Positions 33,780 to 41,961 of a stretch of DNA of 64,000 nucleotides are shown here, in pieces. This stretch comes from DASZTV01 sp036268405. Lineage in GTDB: Bacteria; Actinomycetota; Actinomycetes; JAFAQI01. The number at the start of each line of letters is the position of its first letter. The first letter of the stretch is position 1. The position numbers were made by a program, and so were the translations under genes. The notes under the pieces were generated by a model, which saw only the letters and a program-made list of their open reading frames with translations, was not told the DNA's origin and searched no databases. The DNA lies in assembly GCA_036268405.1 (NCBI GenBank), contig DATAUF010000077.1, positions 33,759 through 97,758 on the forward strand. Direction: 5' to 3'.

Positions 33780-35379
33780 CGCCAGGCGCCGGGGCGCGCT
33801 CGCGGTAGTCGGGGGAGCGGCATTAGCGCTTGCGTTCGCTGCGCCGGGCGATGCGAATGCCTCCCACCGCGCGTCCGTCGCGCGGCGACCGGTCACGATC
33901 CCCGCCCTACAACGGTGGAGCCCGTCGCGCGGCGATTGGCGACTGGGGGCAGGCACCAGGATCGTCGTCCCTCACGAGACACCGGTGACTTTGCGAGCCA
34001 GTGTGCAAGAGGCTCAGAAGCTCGCGCACGATCTCGCGGCGTCCCTCGACGCCCCGATCCCCGTGGTCGTCGATGCGGTGGCCGAGCCCGGGGACATCGA
34101 GATGCGCCTTACGGGACCGAGCGCACGACTTGGGCGCGAGGGCTACCGGCTCGACGTAGGCGGGACGCTCACGATCTCCGCACCGACCGCCACCGGGCTG
34201 TTCTACGGCGGCCGGACTGTGCTTCAGCTGTTGCACCAGAGTCGATCGATCCCGAGCGGAGTGGCGCGCGACTGGCCGCGCTACCCCCAGCGCGGGCTGA
34301 TGGTCGACGCATCGCGGACGGTCTACTCGACGTCGTGGGTGCTCCGCGAGATCCGGCGGCTGGCTGCCCTCAAGCTCAACGTCCTGCACCTGCACCTGAC
34401 CGATGACCAGCGTTGGGCGATCACGAGCCGGGCGTTCCCTGACATCGTCGGGTCGCATCCGTTCACCGTCGGCGACATCCACCGGATCCTGCGCCTCGCC
34501 CACCGCGATCACGTCACCGTGATTCCTGAAATCGAGATGCCGGGCCACATGGCGGCATTCCTGAAGAAGCACCCGGGGCTCATCCTCAAGCCCACCGGAC
34601 TCGTCCCTCCCTCCACGTCCGCGACCTACACGACGGACAAGCTCGACATCACCGCGCCGGCAGCGCTCGCAGCGATGCGGAGGGTCCTCGAGGAGTACCT
34701 GCCACTGTTTCCCGGGAAGTACTGGGACATGGGGACTGATGAGTACCTCAGCCCGGCCGAGTATCCGATCTTCCCGCAGCTCGCGACGTACGCGATCGCG
34801 AAGTACGGCGCCGGCGCAACACCGGCGGACGCGATCCATGGCTTCATCAACTGGGTCGATGGCATCGTTCGCTCACACGGCAAGACGTTGCGGATCTGGA
34901 ACGACCAGGTCGGCGGAACCGGCCGGGTGCCGGTCAACCGCGATGTCGTCATCGAGTGGTGGGACTCGTTCTCGCCGTTCGGCGACACCGTCACCGTCTC
35001 GCCGGAGACGCTGATCGCCCACGGCTACCGGGTGTTGAACGCAGGCTGGTACCCGAACTACTACACGTCTGCGATCGGACCGGTTTCCGGCAAGGCAAGC
35101 CTGCCCGGCGTCTACACCGGCTGGCAGGTCAACGAGTTCGACGGCAACGAGTTCGGAAAGCTCGTCAGCAGCATGCAGAAGGTGCCGGCGAGCAGTCCGG
35201 GCCTGCTCGGCTCGGCGCTGAGCATCTGGGGTCCGCTTGACGAGACGGCTGCACAGACCGCAAGCGGGATCGAGCCGCACCTCGCGGTGCTTGCGCAGAA
35301 GACGTGGGGCAGCCCGCCGCCCGCGACGGCGTACTCGGGATTCACCCGCGATGCACGGCGGGTGGGCCTGCCCTCCTGA
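33751..35379 (+). CDS. Secreted GH20 beta-N-acetylhexosaminidase
   Basis: A 542-residue glycoside hydrolase. GTG 33751, inside the end of the transpeptidase gene, gives a signal peptide (RRRGALAVVGGAALALAFAAPGDANA). An N-terminal GH20b-like domain leads to the TIM barrel: RGLMVDASRTVYSTSWVLRE, LKLNVLHLHLTDDQRWAI, VIPEIEMPGHMAAFL and the catalytic Asp-Glu pair in WDMGTDEYLSP (D330-E331), required for substrate-assisted hydrolysis. WWDSFSPFG and VLNAGWYPNYY complete the site. It should remove terminal N-acetylglucosamine or galactosamine from glycans or cell-wall fragments. Confidence 0.92.
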   Translation: MRRSSSLLTNARRRGALAVVGGAALALAFAAPGDANASHRASVARRPVTIPALQRWSPSRGDWRLGAGTRIVVPHETPVTLRASVQEAQKLAHDLAASLDAPIPVVVDAVAEPGDIEMRLTGPSARLGREGYRLDVGGTLTISAPTATGLFYGGRTVLQLLHQSRSIPSGVARDWPRYPQRGLMVDASRTVYSTSWVLREIRRLAALKLNVLHLHLTDDQRWAITSRAFPDIVGSHPFTVGDIHRILRLAHRDHVTVIPEIEMPGHMAAFLKKHPGLILKPTGLVPPSTSATYTTDKLDITAPAALAAMRRVLEEYLPLFPGKYWDMGTDEYLSPAEYPIFPQLATYAIAKYGAGATPADAIHGFINWVDGIVRSHGKTLRIWNDQVGGTGRVPVNRDVVIEWWDSFSPFGDTVTVSPETLIAHGYRVLNAGWYPNYYTSAIGPVSGKASLPGVYTGWQVNEFDGNEFGKLVSSMQKVPASSPGLLGSALSIWGPLDETAAQTASGIEPHLAVLAQKTWGSPPPATAYSGFTRDARRVGLPS

Positions 35380-35449
35380 TCCGAAAGCCGGGGGCCGGCG
35401 ACGGGCGTGGCACCTTGCCCCGCGGCGGGGGGCTCCGGATGATCAGGTT

Positions 35450-36574
35450 GTGGACTACGACTACTTCGCGAATCCTGGGCGGGCGCCCGTGGCGAAGCCG
35501 GTCAATGCTCCGCAGCCGTCTCCGGACGGCCAACCGTCGACGCCGGGCTGGACGCCTCCGCCGGATGACATTGCCACGGTGCTGCCGCAGCAGACCGTGC
35601 CTGCCGTGGATATGGGCACGGTGCTGCCGCAGCAGACCGCACCTTCCGAGCCGCCACGGATCTCGGCCTACGAGCGAACGTTGCTCGCGGGTAGCGCGGC
35701 GACGTCGTACGAGCACATGCAGGATGCCCCGAGCGCGTACCGTCGCGGCTCCAAGCTCGGTCTCTTCGGCAGCATTCGGGTCGGCTTCCAGCTGATCCCG
35801 GTGTGCTGGTCGGTGCTGATGCAGGAGCTTTCGTTGCTGATCGTCCCGCTGGTCGTGTTGCTGCTCGGCACGCTTTTGCTGCTCGGCTACTCGGCGGGGT
35901 TCGGCGGAGTCGATGGACTCGTCGGCGCCAACAAGGTTGATACCGCCGCGCGGATCTTTCCGATTCTCGTCGTCCTGATGATCCTTAGCGTGGTCGGTCA
36001 AGCAGTGATCGTCGCCGCGTCCACGGCGATCCTTGACGGCGACCGCAGCTCGCCCGGCACGGCGTGGATGGCTGCACTCAACCAGCTTCCCAAGCTGGCA
36101 GGGTTCGGGGTCGTGTACGCCTGCGAGCGCACGCTCACCGGACTACTCCGCGGACGACGAAGGTGGTCGCCCACGACGATCGCGGCGAACGCCCTTGACC
36201 GAGCGTGGGACTTTGCGACGTTCCTCGCGATCCCGGTCCTGCTCTACGAGAATGTCGGCGTGTTCGAGGCGGTCAAGCGATCGGGCAGGCTCGTTGCGCA
36301 GCGCTGGGGCGTACAGCTCACCGCTCGGTCGGTGCTCGGGTTGGCACTGTTCGTCGCTGCTCTGCCGCTGCTGGTCATCGGCCTGCTCGTTGCAGTCGGG
36401 GTATCCGCCGTGCTGGGGATCGTCCTGATCCTCATTGTCCTGCTTGGCCAGATCGCGTTGGCGGGTGCCCTGACCGGAGTGCTCTCTGCGGCGCTCTACC
36501 ACTTCGGTACCACCGGGCTGGTCGCACCGGGCTTCACCGAGGCCGACATGTGGGCGGCCTTCGACCAGAGCTAG
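35450..36574 (+). CDS. DUF6159-like multi-span membrane protein
   Basis: About 374 residues from GTG 35450, the only good start codon ahead of the VDYDYFANPGR N-terminus. The first ~115 residues are Pro/Gln-rich and soluble, with two VLPQQT repeats. After KLGLFGSIRVGFQLIPVCWS come about six hydrophobic helices in pairs, with a short cytoplasmic loop LDRAWDFATFLAIPVLLYENVG and a closing GTTGLVAPGFTEADMWAAF. This matches a family of bacterial integral membrane proteins without assigned function. It lies between GH20 and GH92 genes on the same strand, so export or tethering of glycan products is one guess among many. Confidence 0.7.
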   Translation: MDYDYFANPGRAPVAKPVNAPQPSPDGQPSTPGWTPPPDDIATVLPQQTVPAVDMGTVLPQQTAPSEPPRISAYERTLLAGSAATSYEHMQDAPSAYRRGSKLGLFGSIRVGFQLIPVCWSVLMQELSLLIVPLVVLLLGTLLLLGYSAGFGGVDGLVGANKVDTAARIFPILVVLMILSVVGQAVIVAASTAILDGDRSSPGTAWMAALNQLPKLAGFGVVYACERTLTGLLRGRRRWSPTTIAANALDRAWDFATFLAIPVLLYENVGVFEAVKRSGRLVAQRWGVQLTARSVLGLALFVAALPLLVIGLLVAVGVSAVLGIVLILIVLLGQIALAGALTGVLSAALYHFGTTGLVAPGFTEADMWAAFDQS

Positions 36575-36614
36575 CGGCAGGAAACCATCGCGCTTCACCG
36601 AATCCCAGGGTGTG

Positions 36615-38957
36615 ATGCGGTGGGTGGCGGGCGGCGCCGCTTCACTGCTGCTCGCCATGGCGGTACCGGCGCTCGGGGCGACGCCAGGCTCGTCCGGCCT
36701 CGCGCAGGCGGCAGTCACCTCGGGAGCGTCCCTCGCCGGCCTGGTGGACACCCGCTCGGGCTCGCTCGGACCGGGCTTCGTGACGGTTGCCGCGGGAGTG
36801 CCGTTCGGGATGGTCACACCCGGCCCCGCCACGACCACCCCGCTCGGCGACGACCCACTCGACTACGTGGGCTACTCCTATCAGGACCCGGAGATCCGGG
36901 GCTTCGCGCTTACCCACTTCTCCGGGGCCGGCATCCACATCGGCGGCGAGCTTCCGGTGATGCCGTCGACCGGCGCAGTCACCAGCCAGCAGCCCAGCAG
37001 CTGGGCCAGTCCTTTCACGCACGTCACCGAGACCGCGCAGCCCGGTTATTACGCGACAACGTTGCTGCGAACCGGCGTGCGCGCGGAGCTCACCTCGACG
37101 CTGCGCACCGCTGTCGAGCGCTTCACCTTCCCGTCGACCTCCCGGGCGAACCTGATCTTCGACGTCACCCGCGACAACGACAGCAACCAGGACGGCGGGA
37201 CCCAGACCGGCGCCTTCCGGGTCCTCGGAGATCGAATGGTGCGCGGCGAAGTTCTGGTGCCCGACTCGGGTGGCGTGTCGATCTGGTTCGCCGCGCGGTT
37301 CAACCGTCCGTTCGACAGCCACGGCACCTGGACGGCGAAGGGCATCTCGGCGGGTAACCGATTGGCATCGGGCCGTGGCGCCGGCGGATGGATCAGCTTC
37401 GACGCGACCAAGGTGCGTCAGGTGCAGGCGGACATCGCGCTGAGCTACACCTCCGCCATGGAGGCGGTCCGCAACCTCGGCGCCGACACCGCGGGATCGC
37501 CGTCCTTCGACACCGTGCGGGCTGCGGCGCAACGGGCGTGGAACGCGAGACTGGCAAGCCTCGCCGTAACTGGCGGCACGACACGCAGCCACCGGACGTT
37601 CGAGACGAATCTCTATCGCGCGCTCGAGATGCCGACCACGTTTGACGACGTTGACGGGCGTTACCGCGGATTCGACAACCGGGTGCATCGTGTGACGCCA
37701 GGCCATCATCACTACACGGATCTCTCCCTCTGGGACACCTACCGGACGCAGACGCCGCTGCTCACTCTTGTCGCGCCGAGCGTCGCGCACGACCTTGGAA
37801 TCTCGCTGCTCGCCGACACCGCGCAGAACGCCGGAGTCATTCCCCGATGGGTTCGGGGCAACCGCGACTACGGGATCATGGGCGGCGACTCCGGCACGGC
37901 CACTCTGGCAACGCTGGTGACCAGCGGTGCGTTGCGCGGTGCCGATGCACGGCGGGCGTACGTCGACGTCGTCCGGCAGGGCACGGCGTTGCCATCGGTG
38001 GCCCCACGTTCGGGCCTCTACAGCTATTTGAAGCTTGGGTTCATCCCGCTGCAAGTCAGTGACCGAGGTGCCGCCGTGACCCTCGAGTACGCCATCGACG
38101 ACGCGTCGGTTGCCGCCCTTGCCAAGCAGTTCCACGACGCCAGGCGACTGTCGGTCTTCCGTCGCCGCTCCGGCTATTGGCGCCATCTTTTCGACGCCAA
38201 GGACCGGTTCCTGCGGCCCCGCATGGTCGACGGTTCTTGGGCCACGCCGACCAGCCTGGGCGTCACGAAGGTCTTCAACCCGATCTTCGCCGACGGTTGG
38301 CAGGAAGGCACCGGCTGGCAGTACCTGTGGCTGGTGCCGCAGGATGTGCGGGGTCTGTCGGAGGCCATCGGTCACGGCACGATGTTGAAGCGGCTCGACC
38401 GCTTCTTCACGGCGGCATTGGACCGACAGGCCGCACCCGTCGTACCCGAAGTACAAGCGGACTCTTCACTGTTCGGCATCGTCTACATCGGCAACCAGTA
38501 CACGCCGGCAAATGAGACCGACCTCGAGGCCCCATGGCTCTATGACTGGCTCGGGGAGCCCTGGCGCACCGCTCAGATCGTGCACGCCGAGGCGGGCGTC
38601 TACAGCCCGGGGCCACTTGGCCTGCCCGGCAACGACGACGCCGGCACGATGTCGGCCGGCTACGTCCTCTCGGCCATCGGGATGTACCAGGCACAGCCTG
38701 GTTTCGACGCGTGGGAACTCACGGCACCGATGTTCACATCGGTGAAGATCGGTCACCGCTTCGAGATCGACGCCGCCGGGGCCGGAGCGCTTCACCCCGA
38801 CATCGCGTCGGCGAGGCTGAACGGCCACGCGCTCAAGAAGGTCTGGCTGACCGACGAGCAACTACACGGGACGCTCAGCTACAGCATGTCGGCCAGCCGC
38901 AGCGCATGGGGAAGCAATCCAGCGGCGGCGCCACCCAGCCTCAACTCTGCGAGCTGA
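36615..38957 (+). CDS. Secreted GH92 alpha-mannosidase-like glycoside hydrolase
   Basis: A 780-residue protein from ATG 36615 (GTG 36612 adjacent). A signal peptide (GGAASLLLAMAVPALGA) precedes the GH92 N-terminal beta domain (LVDTRSGSLGPGF, GYSYQDPEIRGFALTHFSGAG) and the (alpha/alpha)6 barrel with HHHYTDLSLWDTYRTQTPLL and LGLPGNDDAGTMSAGYVLSAIGMY, both family signatures. GH92 enzymes are calcium-dependent exo-alpha-mannosidases. Together with the GH20 enzyme it suggests trimming of mannose- and N-acetylhexosamine-containing glycans outside the cell, either for feeding or for remodelling its own mannosylated envelope. The gene ends seven bases from a convergent gene. Confidence 0.93.
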   Translation: MRWVAGGAASLLLAMAVPALGATPGSSGLAQAAVTSGASLAGLVDTRSGSLGPGFVTVAAGVPFGMVTPGPATTTPLGDDPLDYVGYSYQDPEIRGFALTHFSGAGIHIGGELPVMPSTGAVTSQQPSSWASPFTHVTETAQPGYYATTLLRTGVRAELTSTLRTAVERFTFPSTSRANLIFDVTRDNDSNQDGGTQTGAFRVLGDRMVRGEVLVPDSGGVSIWFAARFNRPFDSHGTWTAKGISAGNRLASGRGAGGWISFDATKVRQVQADIALSYTSAMEAVRNLGADTAGSPSFDTVRAAAQRAWNARLASLAVTGGTTRSHRTFETNLYRALEMPTTFDDVDGRYRGFDNRVHRVTPGHHHYTDLSLWDTYRTQTPLLTLVAPSVAHDLGISLLADTAQNAGVIPRWVRGNRDYGIMGGDSGTATLATLVTSGALRGADARRAYVDVVRQGTALPSVAPRSGLYSYLKLGFIPLQVSDRGAAVTLEYAIDDASVAALAKQFHDARRLSVFRRRSGYWRHLFDAKDRFLRPRMVDGSWATPTSLGVTKVFNPIFADGWQEGTGWQYLWLVPQDVRGLSEAIGHGTMLKRLDRFFTAALDRQAAPVVPEVQADSSLFGIVYIGNQYTPANETDLEAPWLYDWLGEPWRTAQIVHAEAGVYSPGPLGLPGNDDAGTMSAGYVLSAIGMYQAQPGFDAWELTAPMFTSVKIGHRFEIDAAGAGALHPDIASARLNGHALKKVWLTDEQLHGTLSYSMSASRSAWGSNPAAAPPSLNSAS

Positions 38958-38964
38958 GGGTCGG

Positions 38965-39420
38965 TCAACTTCGAGGCACGTCCCCTCGCCACGCGCCCGT
39001 CTCGCTGCCGCGCTTCTCGATGAACTGCTTGAAGCGCTTCAGATCGCCCTTGGCGTTCGCGTTGGTCAGGCCGATGGCGTCGCCGACCTTCTCGACAACG
39101 CCCTCCGGCTTGGTGTCGATCTGCAACGCAACCCGGGTGTGCGCGTCGTCCAGCTTGTGGAACGTCACGACTCCCGCGTGCGCCGCACCGTCGACCGAGC
39201 GCCACGCGATTCGCTCATCCGGGTGCTGCTCGGTGATCTCAGCGTCGAACTCGCGCTTGACGCCGCCGATGGAGATCTTCCAGTGCGTCATGGTGTCGGT
39301 TTTCTGGCTCACTTCGTCGACGCCGTCCATGAACTCCGGGTACGACTCGAACTGGGTCCACTGGTTGTAGGCAACCGTGACCGGAACGTCGACCTCAATG
39401 GTCTGTGTCATGTCAGTCAT
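38965..39420 (-). CDS. SRPBCC (START/Bet v1-like) protein
   Basis: A 151-residue protein from ATG 39420 (TTG 39426 and ATG 39411 are alternatives). It starts QTIEVDVPVTVAYNQWTQFE, continues YPEFMDGVDEVSQKTDTMTHWKI and IAWRSVDGAAHAGVVTFHKL, the pattern of polyketide-cyclase/dehydrase-like SRPBCC proteins. Such proteins bind small hydrophobic ligands in a helix-grip cavity; no specific ligand or reaction is inferable. It diverges from a conserved hypothetical gene across a 62-bp region with two inverted repeats. Confidence 0.85.
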   Translation of the reverse strand: MTDMTQTIEVDVPVTVAYNQWTQFESYPEFMDGVDEVSQKTDTMTHWKISIGGVKREFDAEITEQHPDERIAWRSVDGAAHAGVVTFHKLDDAHTRVALQIDTKPEGVVEKVGDAIGLTNANAKGDLKRFKQFIEKRGSETGAWRGDVPRS

Positions 39421-39431
39421 AGGCAACTACC

Positions 39432-39471
39432 TACCCGGGCTCACGCCCGGGTATCCACCCGTCGGACGGGT
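39432..39471. promoter_or_regulatory. Two adjacent inverted repeats in a divergent promoter
   Basis: TACCCGGGC (39432-39440) and GCCCGGGTA (39445-39453) form a perfect 9-bp-arm repeat with a 4-base centre. Four bases later ACCCGTC (39457-39463) and GACGGGT (39465-39471) form a second, 7-bp-arm dyad. They fill most of the 62-bp gap between two divergent genes and could be operators or RNA hairpins in one or both leaders. Confidence 0.45.
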
Positions 39472-39482
39472 AAGCCGATTGC

Positions 39483-39872
39483 ATGCCGACCGCATCCTTC
39501 GACTTCCGGTTCAGTGCGGCGTACCGGCTCGGTGGCCTCCCGTTCGGCGTCACGCCGTGGACGGCTCGCGTCGAGCTCGAGTTCGGTGAGCTGTCCGCGA
39601 GGTTTGGTCCTTGGCGTCTCCAGACGCCGCTCTCGAACGTCAGGACAGCGCTGGCCACGGGTCCATACGGCTATCTGAAAACGGTCGGGCCACCACATCT
39701 TTCTTTCGCGGACCGCGGGCTGACCTTCGCGACGAACCGCGACGCGGGGGTGTGCATCCAGTTCGCCGAGCCCGTGCCGGCCATCGATCCGTTCGGCCGG
39801 ATCCGCCACCCTGCGGTCACCGTGACGGTGGCCGACATCGAGGGCCTTCAAGCGGCGCTCGCGGCAGGCTAG
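39483..39872 (+). CDS. Conserved hypothetical protein
   Basis: A 129-residue protein starting ATG 39483. I do not recognise a named domain. It shows alternating strands (SFDFRFSAAYRLGGLPFG, ARVELEFGELSARFGPWRL, PHLSFADRGLTFATN, AGVCIQFAEPVPAIDPFG) and ends with a helix (VADIEGLQAALAAG). The segment CIQFAEPVPAIDP is reminiscent of short actinobacterial proteins of unknown function, predicted as an all-beta cytoplasmic fold. No signal peptide or membrane span. It lies 25 bases before an SDR gene on the same strand and divergent from the SRPBCC gene. Confidence 0.7.
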   Translation: MPTASFDFRFSAAYRLGGLPFGVTPWTARVELEFGELSARFGPWRLQTPLSNVRTALATGPYGYLKTVGPPHLSFADRGLTFATNRDAGVCIQFAEPVPAIDPFGRIRHPAVTVTVADIEGLQAALAAG

Positions 39873-39897
39873 GGACCGAGACCGTAAGGTCCGGTGC

Positions 39898-40689
39898 ATG
39901 CAGAGGGAAGAGCTTGCCGGAAAGGTGGCCATCGTCACCGGGGGCGCCGGCGGAATCGGCCGCGCCACCGCTCACGCGTTGGTGGCCGAAGGCGCGAGCG
40001 TGGTGATCGCAGATATCGATGCGGAGGCGGGCGAGGCCCTATGCGCAGAGCTGGGTGACGCCGCAGCGTTTCTACGGGCCGACGTCAGCGACCTCGAGGA
40101 GGTGCAGGCACTTGTCGACTTCGCGGTCACCCGCTTCGGCGGGCTGGACATCATGTTCAACAACGCGGGGGTCGGCAGCGCGTTGACTCGACTGCTCGAC
40201 GACGACCTCTCGGACTTTCACCGGATCATGAACATCAACCTCTTCGGCGTCATAGCCGGATCGCAGCGCGCGGCTCGCCACATGCGAGACAACGGCGGTG
40301 GCGTGATCATCAATAACGCATCGATCGCGGCCATCAACGCGGGGGCGGGCATGATCGCGTACCGGTCGTCGAAGGCGGCCATCGCACACGCGACAAAGTG
40401 CATGGCGGTCGATCTCGCGCCTTACGGGATCCGCGTCAACTGCCTCACGCCGGCCCACATCCGGACCGGGATCACGACCTATGACATGGGTCCGGTGCTG
40501 AAGTACATGCAGCCGCTCGAACGTGAGGCGCAGCCCGAGGACGTGGCGAACGCCGTCGTGTTTCTTGCCAGCGATCGCGCCGCGCAGGTGACCGGCGTGA
40601 TCCTCCCGATCGACGGCGGCACGGCCGCCGGCAACTCCATGGCGCAGACCAGGCTGATCATGTCGACCGCCAAGCCGTCGGTGCCGTAG
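39898..40689 (+). CDS. Short-chain dehydrogenase/reductase (catabolic island)
   Basis: A 263-residue classical SDR. VAIVTGGAGGIGRATAHAL is the cofactor loop and VVIADIDAEAGE places an aspartate after strand 2, pointing to NAD(H). FNNAGVG, IINNASIAAINAG, the active-site YRSSK and IPIDGGTAAGN complete the family pattern. It resembles hydroxysteroid and cyclic-alcohol dehydrogenases, which fits the neighbouring P450 and KstD-like genes, but the substrate is not proven. It converges with the P450 gene three bases away. Confidence 0.92.
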   Translation: MQREELAGKVAIVTGGAGGIGRATAHALVAEGASVVIADIDAEAGEALCAELGDAAAFLRADVSDLEEVQALVDFAVTRFGGLDIMFNNAGVGSALTRLLDDDLSDFHRIMNINLFGVIAGSQRAARHMRDNGGGVIINNASIAAINAGAGMIAYRSSKAAIAHATKCMAVDLAPYGIRVNCLTPAHIRTGITTYDMGPVLKYMQPLEREAQPEDVANAVVFLASDRAAQVTGVILPIDGGTAAGNSMAQTRLIMSTAKPSVP

Positions 40690-40692
40690 CGG

Positions 40693-41961
40693 TCAGCTGA
40701 TCTCGAGATAGAGCTTCTTCAGGCCGCGCAGAAAGAAGGTCGGCAGGTAGGCGTACCGGCGGTCATCAGCCGGTCCGTGATGAGCGTCTGAGATCGAGAT
40801 GTTGTTGGTGCGCTCGATGAATCGCTCGAGGGTGACCCGGCCCTCTGTGCGGGCGAGTGGTGCGCCCGCACAGGTGTGGATGCCGTGACCGAAGGCGATG
40901 TGCTGGCGGGCGTTGGCTCGACGGATGTCGAAATCGTGAGGGTTCTCGAAGGTCTTGGGATCGCGATTGCAAGCGCCGGGCAGCAACATGACCGTGCCAC
41001 CGGCGGGGATCTCGACGCCACCCAAAGTCGTCTTGACGCGAGCCATCCGGAACTGGCTGCGCAATGGGCTTTCGAGGCGCAGCGTCTCCTCGACGAAGTT
41101 CGGCACAAGCTCCCGCTCGTCCCGGACGACCTTCTGCAGGTCCTGGCGCTCACCGAGCATGCGCAGCGCGAAACCGAGCAGCCGGACGGTCGTCTCCTGC
41201 CCGCCGACGAAGAGGTTGGCGGCGATGAGGGCCGCGTCCTTCACTTCCGGTGTCGAGCCGTCGGGGAACACCGCAGTCGCAAGGCCCGTGAGGACATCGT
41301 CGCGAGGCTCGCGCCGGCGGTCCTCGACGTAGGCGGCGAACTGCTCGTAGAGAAACTCCAGCGGCTTGTGTGCCAGCGCGTCGGAGACGGTTGAGAGCTG
41401 GTCGCGGAACTTGTCGTGGTCGGACTCGGGCACCCCTTCGAGATCCGCGATCACCGTGAGGGTGAACGGCTCCGCGTACTGCGCGATCAGCTCGCAGTTG
41501 CCGTCGTCGAGGAACACGTCAAGCAGTGAGTCGGCGTAGCGCCACATGAACTCTTCGTTGGCGCGTAGCCGCCCGGGGGTGATGAGGCGCATCAACAGGA
41601 AGCGCTGATCGGTGTGGTACGGCGGGTCGAACGAAGGGATCTGGTCGCTGAACGGCAGCTCGTGGCGATGCTTCACGATCAGCTCGGTGATGTCGTCGCC
41701 GTCGACCGATTCGGAGAACTTCACGAACGGCCCGCTGACCGCGTTGCAGGACGAGTAGGTGCCGGAGGCGGCCTCGTGCTCCGGAAAGGTGGCCGGGTCG
41801 CGGTAGATCTCCTTCGCCTCCGCATGGCCGGTGACCATGAAGGCGCCGTAGTTCGGCTCCTGCCACACCGGGTTCTGCTCGCGCACCCAGTCGAAGTAGG
41901 GATAGGGGTCGGCCTGGATCTCCGCGTCCTTGAAGAAGTTGACCTGGGAGAACTCCGTCAC
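40693..41961 (-). CDS. Cytochrome P450
   Basis: A 422-residue soluble bacterial P450 from GTG 41961, whose GTGA overlaps the stop of the flavoprotein gene upstream. The I-helix reads ANLFVGGQETTVR (acid-alcohol pair E-T), the K-helix ExxR is EETLRLESPLR, and the heme loop is FGHGIHTCAGAPLAR with the axial Cys 364. Class I P450s need a ferredoxin and reductase; neither is in the window. Translational coupling to the KstD-like dehydrogenase suggests that both act on the same, probably polycyclic or terpenoid, substrate. Confidence 0.95.
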   Translation of the reverse strand: MTEFSQVNFFKDAEIQADPYPYFDWVREQNPVWQEPNYGAFMVTGHAEAKEIYRDPATFPEHEAASGTYSSCNAVSGPFVKFSESVDGDDITELIVKHRHELPFSDQIPSFDPPYHTDQRFLLMRLITPGRLRANEEFMWRYADSLLDVFLDDGNCELIAQYAEPFTLTVIADLEGVPESDHDKFRDQLSTVSDALAHKPLEFLYEQFAAYVEDRRREPRDDVLTGLATAVFPDGSTPEVKDAALIAANLFVGGQETTVRLLGFALRMLGERQDLQKVVRDERELVPNFVEETLRLESPLRSQFRMARVKTTLGGVEIPAGGTVMLLPGACNRDPKTFENPHDFDIRRANARQHIAFGHGIHTCAGAPLARTEGRVTLERFIERTNNISISDAHHGPADDRRYAYLPTFFLRGLKKLYLEIS

